Source of the DNA: Cryptomeria japonica
Lineage: Eukaryota > Streptophyta > Pinopsida > Cupressales > Cupressaceae
Length of the DNA: 64,000 nt
NCBI RefSeq assembly: GCF_030272615.1
Contig: NC_081406.1
Coordinates: 236,759,922 to 236,823,921, forward strand
Reading direction: 5' to 3'
The translations under genes were made by a program, and so were the position numbers. Positions 34,912-46,989 of this stretch are shown one piece after another. Position 1 is the first letter of the stretch. The number at the start of each line of letters is the position of its first letter. The notes under the pieces are model-generated. The model was not told the DNA's origin and searched no databases. It saw nothing but the letters and a program-made list of their open reading frames with translations.

Positions 34912-35181
34912 GAGACAATGCAATTTTAAGCGTTGTTTGAAAGAAAAATAATGAAAATGCCCCAGATAATGACAATGACATATGCATGCCCCCTCGAGGA
35001 ATTGGCCGGAAACATGCAAAAAAGAGGCCAATTGATCGATAAGAATGATAGAACATGATAGGAACAAACAGACTAACAATCGAGGACCAGATGCACGAAG
35101 GAAAAGCAATTGAAGATGCAAAAAACCATGACCAACATGAGATGGAGAGAGTGCACGTCCATCTATGCACTGACAAAGATC

Positions 35182-35188
35182 TATAAAT
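35182..35188 (+). promoter_or_regulatory. TATA box of the PMD gene in element E
   Basis: TATAAAT lies 83 bp before the proposed start codon at 35271 on the plus strand. This suggests the passenger gene has its own promoter, opposite to the LTR promoter. Confidence 0.6.
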
Positions 35189-35270
35189 GAGACAAAGAGA
35201 GTGAAAATTGCTCATTTGCACTAGCCAAAGAGGAAGATTTGTTGCTCTAGAAAAGGATACTTGCAGAGAG

Positions 35271-37396
35271 ATGGCGAACATTCCAAGGGCAAATCACCTT
35301 GAAGAACATGTACACACATACAGACAACCAGATGACGCAGGAGCAGTGGTATGTATCTCAAAAACCCATGTTTTCAATTTTATGAATTTTGATCGCTTGC
35401 AGGACATTGCAGGGCCCACAGAAAAGGCAGAAACTGACTTTTATGCTTATGTAGGGTGAATCTTGTGCTTTTGTAATGTCTTCTATGCTTGTGTAGGGGG
35501 ACACAGGTGTAGGATATGTGACACAGGTGCAGGATACACAACACAGGCGCAGTTGTGCCCTGGGAACTCAATTTAGGTCAAAAACAGCATGCAAATGATC
35601 TGGAAAGGGGGGATAAAGGTAGGATAGGTCAAAATAGATGAAAAACACCCTGATTTAGACATGAACTGAGGAAATGCAACCCATAGGAGCAAACCCTAAA
35701 ACTAACAAAATATGCCCCAATTGTGATGCAGAGTCGACAGTATCCATTGATCATGCGGGAGAACCGACCAGACTGCTTCATGCTACGACATAGACTCAAG
35801 AGCACAGATAGAGATACATTAGCAGGACTTGGGATATACTATATTACATTCATGCCCAAGATTAGGGAAAACATAGGACTACTTACCGCATTGGCAGAGC
35901 GATGGCATTCAGAGACTTCCTCCTTCCATCTGGCGACTGTGACACTAGAGGATGTATAACATATTCTCCGCATTCTGATTCATGGAGAGATGGTAGAGTA
36001 TGACCCAGTGACAGGGAGAGATGCGTTGTGCAGATTATTTGAGTGTGACGCAGATGATCTGGATATTATAGAGAGGGAAATTGGCTGGGAGACCATGGCA
36101 TCAGAGTATGATCGGTGATATGTGGTGATAGCCATCGTTATAGCATGCCTACTAGCAGGGGACAGACGAGGACATGGATTCCCTATTGGATGGGGAAGAG
36201 TGATAGAGCGGATGGTGATAGAGGGGACGGTGTACGCATGGGGACCATCTGTACTAGCCATGCTATATTTTTAGTTGCATCAGATAGCATATCAGGGGGT
36301 GCAGACTTTGAGCTGTGGAGTCACACTGTTACAGGTATGGGCATTTGAGCACATAGCCATATGTTGACCGATTGCAGAGAGATAGATATTACCACACTGA
36401 CCATAAGTGTACTGCTATGGTGGAGCACTAAGATAGGGTCCTTTTGGATACATATTTTATTGGCGACACGAGCTGGATAGATTGAGAGAGTTCACATGAA
36501 GGCCATATAGTGATTGTCTGGGATGGTCAGATGATAGTGATGAGCTACCGTATTGTAGACAGGAGAGGTACTTGATTGGGTGACCAGTGAATCATGAGAG
36601 AGTGATTGAGATGTACCTACTAGAGAGAGTCAGATGACAGTTTGGAGAGAGACAGGATGTACCTAGGAGGACTGCACACTTTGCCCGATCTCATAGAGAG
36701 ACGAGTCAGTGGGGGAGTATGATTCAGCCACACATAGCATATGCTAACTTCACACAGCTATAGTAGAGACAGTGGGATTGGAGATCAGATGTGGAGGATG
36801 CCGGGATGACAAAGGAGTATGAGAGATGGTTTGCACGATGGCGACCAGTGCCATTGATAGATCTGGACATTCCAGTACCGAGGAGACAGGAGGACTTCCC
36901 ACTCACAAGAGAGGAGGAGGGAGATGATGAGGATGAGGAGGATGATGGTGGGGATGAGGATGAGGTGGATGACGAGGATGGAGATGAGGAGGGGGATGAT
37001 GAGGATGAGCCAGATTCAGGCGAGTAGGAGGCATTGTAGGATATACCCATAGAGCCGAAGACAACTAGGATAGAGGAGATGGAGATGTGCAGGGCTACCA
37101 TAGCGAGTCAGCATGATCATATTGTGACTTTAGAGAGACAAAATGCCATCTTGAGGATAGAGCAGGATCAGTTCAGAGTGGAGATAACCAGACTCACAGC
37201 GGCTCGAGATGCAGCAATAGCTCAGGCACAGCGAGAGGAACAGAGAGTCATTAAGTACATTGGGTCGATTAGGGATGCCAATGCACGGGAGATGGCACAG
37301 ATGTTGGTAGAGACCGGAGAGGAGATACGCCATTGGAGGACACTATATGAGAGTGCAGTTCCACCAGAGAAGAGAGCAGCATCATATCGGGCATGA
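35271..37396 (+). pseudogene. Plant mobile domain (PMD) gene, two exons, acidic and coiled-coil tail
   Basis: Exon 1 (35271-35348) starts MANIPRANHLEEHVHTYRQP. The intron has GTATGT at 35349 and ATGCAG ending at 35731; the join is in frame (GAV|SRQYP). Exon 2 has the PMD hallmarks in order: LLTALAERWHSETSSFHL (near 35890), TLEDV-stop-HILRILIHGEMV, GRVIERMVIEGTVYAWGPS (near 36200), LLQVWAFEHIAI (near 36335) and ERVR-stop-QFGERQDVP (near 36640). An Asp/Glu-rich run (36905-37025) and a coiled coil (37079-37390) finish it. About ten stops make it a relic; several stand where Gln is expected. PMD proteins include Arabidopsis MAIN and MAIL1, and PMDs are frequent in plant transposons. Role here: unknown. 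Confidence 0.88.
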
Positions 37397-38690
37397 TCGA
37401 GGACAGAGAGCAGGGCACACTCTTGGACGTCGTTGAGCAGCATGGGGGTGAGTGGACCTATGAGACCACCATAGCCAGGACCAAGAGAGACATCATCACT
37501 GAGACATGGTAGGGATGAGGAGGACAAAGGGAGCACCCAGTGACAAAGGCACATGCTCCTTAGGATAGAGACAGATGTAGTTTGACATTATGTAGTCAGC
37601 CTGCAGGCCATACTTAGGACAGACAGTCCAATTTTGTACTCCGATATTATGTTGATATATGATATGATATGCATTGATATGATGGAATGAAATGTGTTAT
37701 GACATATGTTATTTTCCATGTATGGATGACTTATGCACTGTTGATGTATGATTGTGGAACATGTATGGATATATATATATATTTTTTTTTATGTGTTTTT
37801 TATGTGTTTTTTATGCATTTATAATATGAAATGGATAAAATGCTTGATGTGATGCTTGAAGTAATGCAAATGCACTAACCAAGTGGATGTAGGATGCCGC
37901 ATAAGTGTTTGGGGAAATCAGAGCACTAGACCAAACTGACTATCCGAACGGACGAAAGAAATGTTAGTAAGAAGAAAATGAGACAGAGGACAATGAGAGA
38001 CGAAGAAAAACTTGCTTTCAGTAATGCACTTTGTAGGTGAGAACCTTTATTTTAATGTAGCAAAATGGATGCGTAGCATCATGGCATTGAAGGCCAGAGC
38101 TGAAATGCAACCCTTTTTGCAAAAGACAGACACATCATAGACAAACAGCAATCACAACCAAAAAAGAAAGGGACCATGAACCATCCCGATCACTCTAAAT
38201 CACTCAGTGACATCATCGAGTAACATAGGAACATGATCGAAGCCAAAGATAAATCAGTAAAAAGATAAGATGCACAAATTCCAACAAATCAAACAAACAT
38301 CTTGATCTTCATTGTCAAAAGTTGAAAGTGCTGATAGGACGATCATGCTGTCTAGTTTCAGGACATGCGGTACCCCGTCTAAGACAGGACACAGTCTGGT
38401 TTCGAGTATACCACACCCTGTATAAGACCCATGATAGTAGTGACAAGGACAAATGATATTGATGTTGATGTTCGATTGATAAGACAATTTTGATCAGTTT
38501 GAATGTCTGGTTTGATGGAAAAGTTCATCTATTTAAGCGTGATTTCATTAAAGCACAGTGTATGATTGCATGTCGTCGGAGGGATGCTCAGGGATTTGTC
38601 TATGCACAAAGGGATCATTTATTTTTTTGTTTTGCGTTTCGAGATTTTACAATTTTTTTGTGTTCATTTTTTTTTCAGGACTTTATTTGA
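37397..38690. other. Element E interior without clear genes
   Basis: 3' flank of the PMD gene, with a run of TATGATATG-like repeats near 37650-37700 and A/T homopolymers near 37780. No convincing ORF in either strand. Confidence 0.5.
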
Positions 38691-38711
38691 CTTTTTAAGG
38701 ATTTTCTTCAA

Positions 38712-38962
38712 GACATTATTCGATTTTTTTGATTTATTTCAGGACATTTTTCAAATTTTTATGAATTATTTCAAGACATTTTTCAATTTTTTTGTTTTTA
38801 TTTCACGACATTTTTCAATTTTTTTTGTTTTTATTTCAGGACATTTTTCAATTTTTTTGGATTATTTCATGACATTTTTCAATTTTTTTGTTTTTTTATT
38901 TCATGACATTTTTCAATTTTTTTGTTTTTATTTCATGACATTTTTCAATTTTTTTGTATTTT
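38712..38962. repeat. Minisatellite, about 32-bp unit, eight copies
   Basis: Units start GACATTTTTCAATTTTTTTG and continue with a T-rich part ending in ATTTCA. Starts are near 38712, 38743, 38775, 38807, 38840, 38871, 38905 and 38937. It is strongly T-rich on the plus strand. The 142-codon Phe-rich ORF across it is an artefact of the repeat. Confidence 0.9.
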
Positions 38963-39927
38963 GCCCCCAATGTCTAGCAAGGCAAGGAATATGATAGATG
39001 AATAAATAGGCTTTCTGAAATGTTGGTGAATAGAGGGAACACAAAGGCCTTTTACCATGGAGACAATACGGATGCAATTTTCAAGGGCTATTGCATGATG
39101 GGACAAGAGACTAGATATGACAATGTAAAGCAATGGCATGGCATGAGGGACATGTCAAGAGGTTTTGAAATCATGTTTAAATTTTCTGTCCTTATTACAG
39201 ATCAAGATCAAGGAATGAAAAAGAGTGTATGGATAGTGATAAGATATGGATAGGATAAGCAAGACCAAGAATGGATAAGGGACATGGATTGAAGGTCGGG
39301 GTAGGCTAAGGGATAGTGGCAGAAAGTTGCAATAAGCCAGGGAATATGGATGAAAGGTTGTAATAAGCAAATGGATAAATACCAAAAGCTATGATGGACT
39401 AAAATCTGCAAATAAGATGCATGATGCTCATGAAGATCCTCAGCCTTGTCAAGATCAAAGGTGGAAAGGGAAAATGGACATGAGGGATGATAGGACAAGA
39501 AGGGTAATGATAGGGGTTCGATAGGATAATGAAGGGCAATAGGATATGAAGGAGTATGACATGGGTTCGATAGGATAATGGAACAATGAAGGACAAAAGG
39601 ATATGATAGGATAAAACCTACCCCCAAGTGTGGTGTGCAAGAAGTTCATAAATTACGCATGATGCCTGTTTGCCAGGTTTTCACTAGTGGACGAATTATT
39701 TTTCTTTACTTTTTTATTTTGTCTTGTTCTTTTTCACTTTTTTTTTTGTATTTTGACTTTTTCAATAGAAGATGGACACATGATAGGGGATGGACGAAGG
39801 ACTCAAGCGTCCTTTTTTTTTTTTTGGATAGTAACCTTGAAATAAATGGACCATGACCTTTAAAAGTATGCTCAAAGACATTGGTAGGATAAGTACATGG
39901 AAAATAAGATGAAATTAAGGCAAGGAT
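38963..39927. other. Element E interior, low-complexity, no clear gene
   Basis: Contains irregular GATAGGATAATG and AAGGATATGA motifs (39480-39620) and T runs (39690-39760, 39812-39826). ORFs on the minus strand are Ser/Pro/His-rich readings of these repeats. Confidence 0.45.
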
Positions 39928-42776
39928 TTATGTACAGGATTGGATCAAAGGGATCGAAGGATGGAAAATATGCATTGGATAATGGATAGGGTATTGGAAG
40001 AATTGGGCTTCAGTGGATGAAAATGAAGGAAAGATCAACATTGGCACACACCTTGGGGGGTGATGGACTGGTGGAGGAAGAGTGGGTTTTGGATATGGAG
40101 ATTTTGATGGAGGAAAGGCTTGGGATTTTGGGACATAAGGGCCCAAAATGGATGAAGAAGGTGATGGAGGAATAGTAACTTTGGATGCCAAGTTGGATGT
40201 TTCTTTAGGCTCTTTTGCTTCAAGGAGCCGCTTAGGGATCCACATGGTTTTTTATTTTTCATGCTTTTGTGGTTCCTTGGAGTGCATTGCTTGCACAAGG
40301 GATTTAGGAACCCATATATATTTTGAATTTTCTTTATTTTTCTCAGTGGGCCTTTGTGGCCTATTGGATATATTATTTTCTTTATAGATCATATTGTTCT
40401 TTGTTTTGACATGTTGATTATATTGGACATGTTGATCCTTGAATACATGTGGATTCCTAGACTTATGACTTTTACACTTGGCATCCAAATTTCTTGGAGG
40501 GGGAAAGGAATGCATGGATGGATAGGAATGAAGTGGACTTATTTTGGATTGATGAAATTTACTCAAGGATGTGTGCCTTTGTTGACCTTGCATAGAGGAC
40601 AAAGGGATATAAGGACCTAAGATGGATGGAAAGTATGATGGGGAAGGTGTATGTTTTGATTTTGATGGAGGGATACCAACGTCTTGAGAGTGAGTTGCGT
40701 AGACATGACCCTTAAGATCTTCTTTAACATGAAGGGGTTCTTGCTTATGAAGGTCTACTCCTTTGCCTTTATGAATATCTTGACTTGTAGGATACTCTTT
40801 TCTTTGGGAAGAAGACGCGAGTCCATTATGAGGTGGATATGATATGAGAGAAATAATGAGATCTTGAAGTGGATCGGGTTGCACCAAAGTGGAAGAACCC
40901 ATTATGCATGTCGAGGGTTCATGAACATCTTGCACTAACATGTTAGAATCATGAGGGGGATTAGGATTGTGAGGGGGGCTAGGATTGTGTAGTGGACATG
41001 GTTCAATGACAGGCTCTTCAAGAGATGGAATGGGAGAAATAATGGGATCATCAAAAGAAATGCGATCTTGGAGTGTATATGGAGCATTAAGACATGGAGA
41101 TGGAGGAACAAAAGGATCTTGTGGAGGATCTGAAGGAATGATTTGATCTTGACAAGGAGGAAGATCATTGGAATCCTCTTTACGGGTGCTTTTCTCTTGA
41201 CTTTCAATGAGATCATCAGAAAGGGTGGAAGGGATATCTTGAATGTCAATGGGATTTGAAAGGACATTTTTTTATGAAATGGAAGGGGATCGTTTGGGAT
41301 TGGATGAACTAGGATATCTTGATCTTGCTCGGGGAATGGAGTGTCAATGGGATTTGAAAGGACATTATGTTCTTGGATAGAATTGATAGGAATAAGTGAA
41401 TCATTGCGAGTGTCTGGGGAAATGGGATCCTGGTCAACAATTGGATGGGATGATAAGGTTTCAAGATCTTGATCTTGATTTTCTTTAGGACTCATTTCTT
41501 CATGCTCTAAATTATCCTCTTGACATGGGGTTGGACTTTGGATATACATGGAGGATTCTGACAAGGAATCAATGTTTTGGCATGAAGGAAATGCACTTTG
41601 AACATTTGTGATGGATTCTGGCAAGGAATCAATGCTTTAACATGAGGAAGAGGGACTTCGAATGGGGTCCTCTAAAATAGGTAATGGCAATAAAGTGCAT
41701 GGTGGCATTGGGTCTTGTATTTCTGAAACATGACAAGGATGTGCATCATGAATTGGATTATCTTGGCAATCACCTATGGATAGCCCTTGGCTAATTGTAT
41801 CCTTGGATGTATTATTTGATGAGGACAATATGGAAGGCTCTTGTGAAACTTCTAGAGGTGTAGGGATACATGCCACTAGAGAGTCAATTTGTTTGTGAGG
41901 GGATGAGGCATTGCTAGACATAATTGCATTATCTTGATCTTCTTCAAAGAACTCACTTGGTAGGTTCCTTAAGAGCCTTGCAATAAAGCTACCTTTCTTT
42001 CGAGGTTTTGACATAGTTGTATCTAGAATTTGAACTTGTTTTTGGTTTGATGTCATGTTTTGATATTGGACTTGGTTCAATTGTTCCGACATGTTTAAAA
42101 CTTGGCTTGGTGTGTGTTGCAACCTTTGTTTTTGAATGTTTGGTTGTGGTTGTTGACATTGATATGTTGATTGAACTTGTTGATATTCCATCATTGGTTG
42201 AACTATTTGTTGACATTGTATAGTTGGTTGGACATATTGTTGAAATTGGACCATTGATTGTGTTGGTTGTATATGTTGGAAATGTTGAACAATTGGTTGT
42301 GATGGTTGAAAATCTGATTGATAGTAAACACCTTCTTGTTCTTGTTGTGGAGGCACATAATGTTGAAATTGATGTTGTCGCCTTTCTTGAAATTGTTTCA
42401 TCATCTCTATTTGGGAGAGGAGAGCTGGTATGTCTGATCGTTCAAGAAGAGATCTTACATCAATTGGCTCAATCTTTGGATTCCAACTTGGAAATTTTTG
42501 AAACATTTTGGACATTTGTGATCTATTCTTATCAATGTTTTTCACTCTTTGTTCCAATAGCTCCTCTTCTTGAGCTATTTTCTCCTCCAGTTTTTGTATT
42601 TGGAGATTTGTTTCATCATAAACAGTTTGATCAATGTTGCTTTGTTGTTGGGTTGGATAGAATTGTGATTGCCTTGGATTAAAATTCAATTGCATTGTCG
42701 GTTGATACGTCAAACTTTGTTGCATCATTGGTGCTTGGAACCTTGTTTCAATAGACATGTCACTATGCAAATGCAA
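39928..42776 (-). pseudogene. Long Gln/Pro/Ser-rich ORF of element E (Gag position, unknown function)
   Basis: About 940 codons. From the ATG at 42758 (MSIETRFQ) or 42776, a Gln-rich N-terminus holds a short helical segment (IQKLEEKIAQEEELLEQRVK) and WNPKIEPIDVRSLLERSDIP near 42480. A Pro/Asp/Ser-rich middle follows (stop at 41637, frameshift at a T run near 41270). The C-terminal part has a repeated SILGPY(I/V)P module (near 40610 and 40145) and a repeated W(V/I)PK module (IWVPKSLVQAMHSKEP near 40310, MWIPKRLLEAKEPKE near 40240). There is no zinc knuckle, protease or RT. Its position after the leader is that of gag, but no sequence feature proves it is Gag. Confidence 0.6.
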
Positions 42777-44607
42777 TATTTTTGGAATTTTTCAAGGATA
42801 ATGTATGATATGCAACTAAATGCAAACTAAATAGATGAAAATGTAATCTATGGCAAGAGTGCAATCTATGTTTTTGGTTGTTTTTCAAGATTTTGACAAA
42901 CTTTTTGGAATGCAAATCTAAAAGAGACCCTTAGGAAATTGAAATGATGTCTAGACCTCAAAGGACAAAAGGACCAAGTGACAAAAGGACAAAATGACAA
43001 TGTCTCCCCTATGTGCTTGGATACTAAGCTAGGTTTGACCAAATGACAATAATGACAAAAAGAGAAAAGGTTTGATAAGGTCTAGACTTCTTAACAATGA
43101 CTTAGGGTTTATCAAAGATTTGGATTACTCAAGTATGACAAAACCTAGTTTTGACACTATATGCAAAGGGACAATTGCTATGCAAATAACCCTAATATGA
43201 TATGATAATGACCTAAACTTAATGAAGAGACCTAGGGTATGCAAATATGAATGTATGACAATGGCATTACTCTAATGCAAGAGGACACATGCAAAAGGAT
43301 GACCCTTATTGATATGCAAAGGAGTATGACCTAGATGAAACTTAACCTTGGTACTTGACAATGATTTTGCAAAATGCAAACCTAGGATGAACCTAAATCT
43401 AAGTGACATGAATGTTGAGACAAGATTTTGAAAAATATTTGACAACCATGTTTGAAGATGTTTTGAACTTTTTTGGATTAAATGTTCTTGTGTTTAACCT
43501 TGTTTTGAATCAATTTGTCTTGCTTTTTGAAATGAGATGCAATTCAAATTTTGACAAGTAAAGAAGACAAGATATTTTAACATAGACTCAAGACAATCAT
43601 GCTCATTCACACATTTCTTATGGTAGGCAAGGACATTAGGTACTTGAGAGGTAGACTCGTTATGGGATTCAAGGAGAATACATAGATGCTTGACCCCACA
43701 GGCTCCCCTCCATGGCACTCACTTCTCAGGGCAGCCAAGCATCGGTCCCCATGGAAATCTCCCCATGGCGAACTTAGTATCTCTTCCAAGTATCCAAACT
43801 TGTCCTTCTAAAGCAACTAGAAAGATTTTTGGCCTCTAAATACAAGGTGTTTAGTTAGGATTTTTGTTAAGCGTTACTCCTTGGCATCACGCAAGCGTGA
43901 TTGAGACATTAAGCCCACCAAGATACCAAACAAATGTAGTCGCGCAAGCATGATTTAGACCATGAGGTCCTACTTAGATGTTGATATGAGAAAGAGTTCA
44001 AGGGTCATCACTTCCCAAGTAACTACAATTCCCACGCAACCCTTCCTTCAAAGCTTTCGCCCATCAAGTATTTGTTTATAGTGAGTTAGAATGCCAAGGT
44101 ATTCTAGCTGTACTCACTTTGGGTCATTCCCTTCTCATGATTATCACTTGCTTGCAAAAGCAAATGGTCGAGAAGGTAGGCCCTCTAAAGGTGACACACA
44201 ATCAAAAACATGAGCATGGTATTGAAGATCTGGATTTCTGATCACCCTAATAAGGATGAGAGCATACTCTCCTACTCCAATGTCAAAATCAACAATCAAA
44301 GCAAACATACATTCATTCCATCCTATTTAGAAATCATACTAGGTGCCTAAATATTAATTACAAACACAAAGTTTCGTTGTAGTCCAAGGCAACCTGCAAA
44401 AACCCAAGTCAGAAGTTTGATATGTTTAGTCTTTGACTATCGAACCTACATAAAACATGTTAGTAGTTTCATTTGTTGTCTTTGTCATGCGTATGCCAAG
44501 GTTCTGCACAGAGAATCAATACCAAAAAACCAAAAAGCAGAAACAGAATGCAAAAGAAAACAACTTGCAAGTGAAAAACACTGTCTTTTACCTCTGTTTC
44601 TGGCCCT
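42777..44607 (-). other. Leader region of element E
   Basis: Between the 5' LTR and the Gln-rich ORF. Rich in GACAA and ATGCAAA words near 42960-43440. No ORF above about 90 codons is convincing. A long untranslated leader of this size is typical of large non-autonomous LTR elements. Confidence 0.5.
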
Positions 44608-44724
44608 ACACAGGCGCAGAATGTCTGACACAGGCGTAGAATGCTTGACACAGGTGCAAAATGTCCTTGACACAGGTGCAGAATGCTTGACATAGGCGTA
44701 GAATGCTTGACACAGGCGCAGAAG
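44608..44724. repeat. Tandem 20-bp repeat, six units
   Basis: Units of the type ACACAGGCGCAGAATGCTTG, 20-22 bp each, with C/T and A/G variants. The same word occurs three times in the PMD intron (35500-35555), 9 kb away and in the same orientation. Confidence 0.85.
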
Positions 44725-44821
44725 TTCCCAAAAAACCCTGCATTACCCCGTTTCTTGGGTTTTTCACCTGCAAATCAACTCAAGAGCACTCAAAAGCATG
44801 ATTAGGGGGTTAGTTCACATT

Positions 44822-44831
44822 GGGTTCACCA
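44822..44831 (-). other. Possible primer-binding site of element E
   Basis: The minus strand reads TGGTGAACCC five bases inside the 5' LTR. It begins with the TGG expected opposite a tRNA CCA end, but it is not the Met-tRNA site used by the copia elements here. I cannot name the tRNA. Confidence 0.45.
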
Positions 44832-44836
44832 ATTAA

Positions 44837-46404
44837 TGTAGCTAGGAAATTGGAAATCATCAAATCAAGTATCAAATTAGTCATAGCTCAATCACAAAAG
44901 CTCAAATGCAATGATCAATCCTAACACACTCAATAAAGACATGAAAACAAAACATTCAAGATTTGAAAATTAAGCAAACCAAATGCAGATTTGAATGTCT
45001 CCTTCATGTGGCTCCATTGTCCTTATTTCTCCTTCAAATAGCTTTGTTGTGGATCTCACCTGCTAGTGCATGATCATGATATGAAAGCAAGTAGACAAGA
45101 TGATAGCTCAAGAATACTCGAAGTGTGATTGATTCGGGGATCGATTCGAAAAGTGATTCATTCGATAATGTGATTATTAGATTAGGATTGAAGAAATTCA
45201 TCCAATTTATAGATAAATTGGAGAAAAGATCAAATTAGCATGAAGAGATTCAAATGGAAATTGCAAATCAATTATGACAAATTATGACAAATTTGCACTT
45301 TCTATGCAAAATTGATTGATTGATAATTTATGACAAAATTATGACAATTTCTATGTCAAAATTGATTGATTGTCAATTATGACAAATTATGACAAATTGA
45401 AATGTCATTCCCATGAAATTAGGAGAAAAATAGGAGGAAATTGAATTAGAAATTAGGAAAATTAGAAAAATGGAAATTAGGAATTTAGGAAATTAGAAAA
45501 TGAGGAAATTAGGAATTAGGAAATTAGAAAAAGAGGAAATTAGGAATTTAGTGAATTAATTAATAATTTTTCATTTATTAATTAATTCACAAAGAGGGAA
45601 TTTAGAAATTGATGAAAAATTAGGTAAATCAATTAATAATTTGTCATTTATTAATTAATTCACAAAAAGAGGAATAATTAGTTAGCCAATTAAATAAACA
45701 TTTAATTGTGACACGAAGATCTAGGATAAATAAATAAATTATTTAACCTAGAGGGAGAAATGACAAACAAGGTTAAATGAATAAATCATGAAACCCTAGA
45801 AGATGAATTAGAAATGCAAGGATGACAATTAGGTCTTGATGCAAGATAATTGATATCGATTCGATTTGATCATGATTCTGACTTGATAAAAGACTAATGC
45901 TGACAAACGATTTGATTGATAAATGCACCAATTGATGAAGAAAAATGACTAATTGATCCAAATTGACACAATTGAGAAAGACGATGATTGATGACAAATT
46001 GATCACAAAAAATGACAAGATAGATTGCAAAATGACAAGATTGATGATAGATTGATCAAAAGACAAGAATCATTGACAATTATCGATCGCATGATGACAA
46101 GATTGATAAGAGGACAAAACCCTAATTAGGATTGATGATGTCCAAAATGATGACAAATGAATACGCACATAGATGCGACAGGATAAGATTGACCAAAATC
46201 ATGACTGATATTGTTATCGACAAGACCAAATTCGAAAGCGAGACAGATGAGGGATGTAGAAGAAGGACTCAATGCTTGCAAATGATAAAGACCAAGTGCG
46301 AATCATAGGAGAAATGTTAATGCGATGCAAAAACCCTAGAATAAGGCAATGCGCAAATGTTAAAGTATGATTCCGCAAGCGTTGACCATTTTTAGGTGTC
46401 TACA
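44837..46404 (-). repeat. 5' LTR of element E
   Basis: 1568 bp, partner of 33329-34897. The minus-strand TATAAAT is at 45205-45211, about 30 bp upstream of the likely transcript start. Low divergence from its partner fits its place as the innermost insertion. Confidence 0.95.
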
Positions 46405-46409
46405 ATCCA

Positions 46410-46989
46410 ATCTTGTATACCAAGCTCTAGGAGCCTGTTTCAATCCATATAAAGCTTTCTTCAATCTGCAAACCATATCTTTATCATCTATCAGTGAAAA
46501 TCCATCAAGTTGCTCAATGTATACTTCTTCTTCAAGTTCACCATTCAAAAATGCACATTTAAAATCCATTTGATAAACCTTATAGCTGTTATAAGTTGCA
46601 TAGGCAAGAAATAGTCTAACAGCTTCAATTCTAGCTACAAGTTTAAATGTCTCACCATAATCAATTCCTTCCATTTGAGAATATCCTTTACAAATAAATC
46701 TAGCCTTGTTTCTTACAACTTGACCATCCTCATTCAATTTATTCCTAAAAACCCATTTATTTCTAATAACATTCTTATTTTTAGGTCGGGGAACTAAAGA
46801 CCAAGTCTCGTTCTTCTCTATCTAATCTAATTCATCTTCCACAGCCTTTAACCAATGTTCATCCTTACAAGATTCAATAACAGATGTCAGTTCAACTTGA
46901 GAAATAAGACATACCTCTTCATTTGCTAGTCTTCTTCTTGTCACAAATCCCTTGTTCCTATCTCCAATTATTTGATCTTCAGAATAATT
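46410..46989 (-). pseudogene. Element D reverse transcriptase, N-terminal half
   Basis: The frame MNEDGQVVRNKARFICKGYS runs through LKKALYGLKQAPRAWYTRLD to the element E insertion at 46404. EEEVYIEQLDGF keeps the Gln that is a stop in element A. A stop lies in the upstream 'DELD-IEKNETW' part. Confidence 0.9.

Larger units (their letters stand above)
33329..46404 (-). mobile_element. Element E: 13.1-kb non-autonomous LTR element with antisense PMD gene
   Basis: Near-identical LTRs (33329-34897 and 44837-46404, TGTAGC...TCTACA) are flanked by the duplication ATCCA (33324-33328, 46405-46409) inside element D's RT. A purine-rich PPT (AAAGAGGGGCAAAA, minus strand) adjoins the left LTR and a PBS candidate adjoins the right LTR, so it reads on the minus strand. 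The 9.9-kb interior has no protease, RT or integrase. It holds a Gln/Pro-rich ORF (sense), a PMD gene with intron (antisense, near the 3' LTR) and two short-unit tandem arrays. Antisense extra ORFs between pol and 3' LTR are known in Tat-lineage Ty3/gypsy elements, so E may be a pol-less derivative of such an element (inference). Confidence 0.93.

Noticed and set aside
36724-37101. Ser-rich minus-strand ORF
   Set aside because: Antisense shadow of the acidic run of the PMD gene.
38566-38994. 142-codon Phe/Ile-rich plus-strand ORF
   Set aside because: It is the reading of a T-rich 32-bp tandem repeat.
44417-44695. 92-codon ORF near the 20-bp repeats
   Set aside because: Made largely by the repeat itself and overlapping ORFs in four frames.
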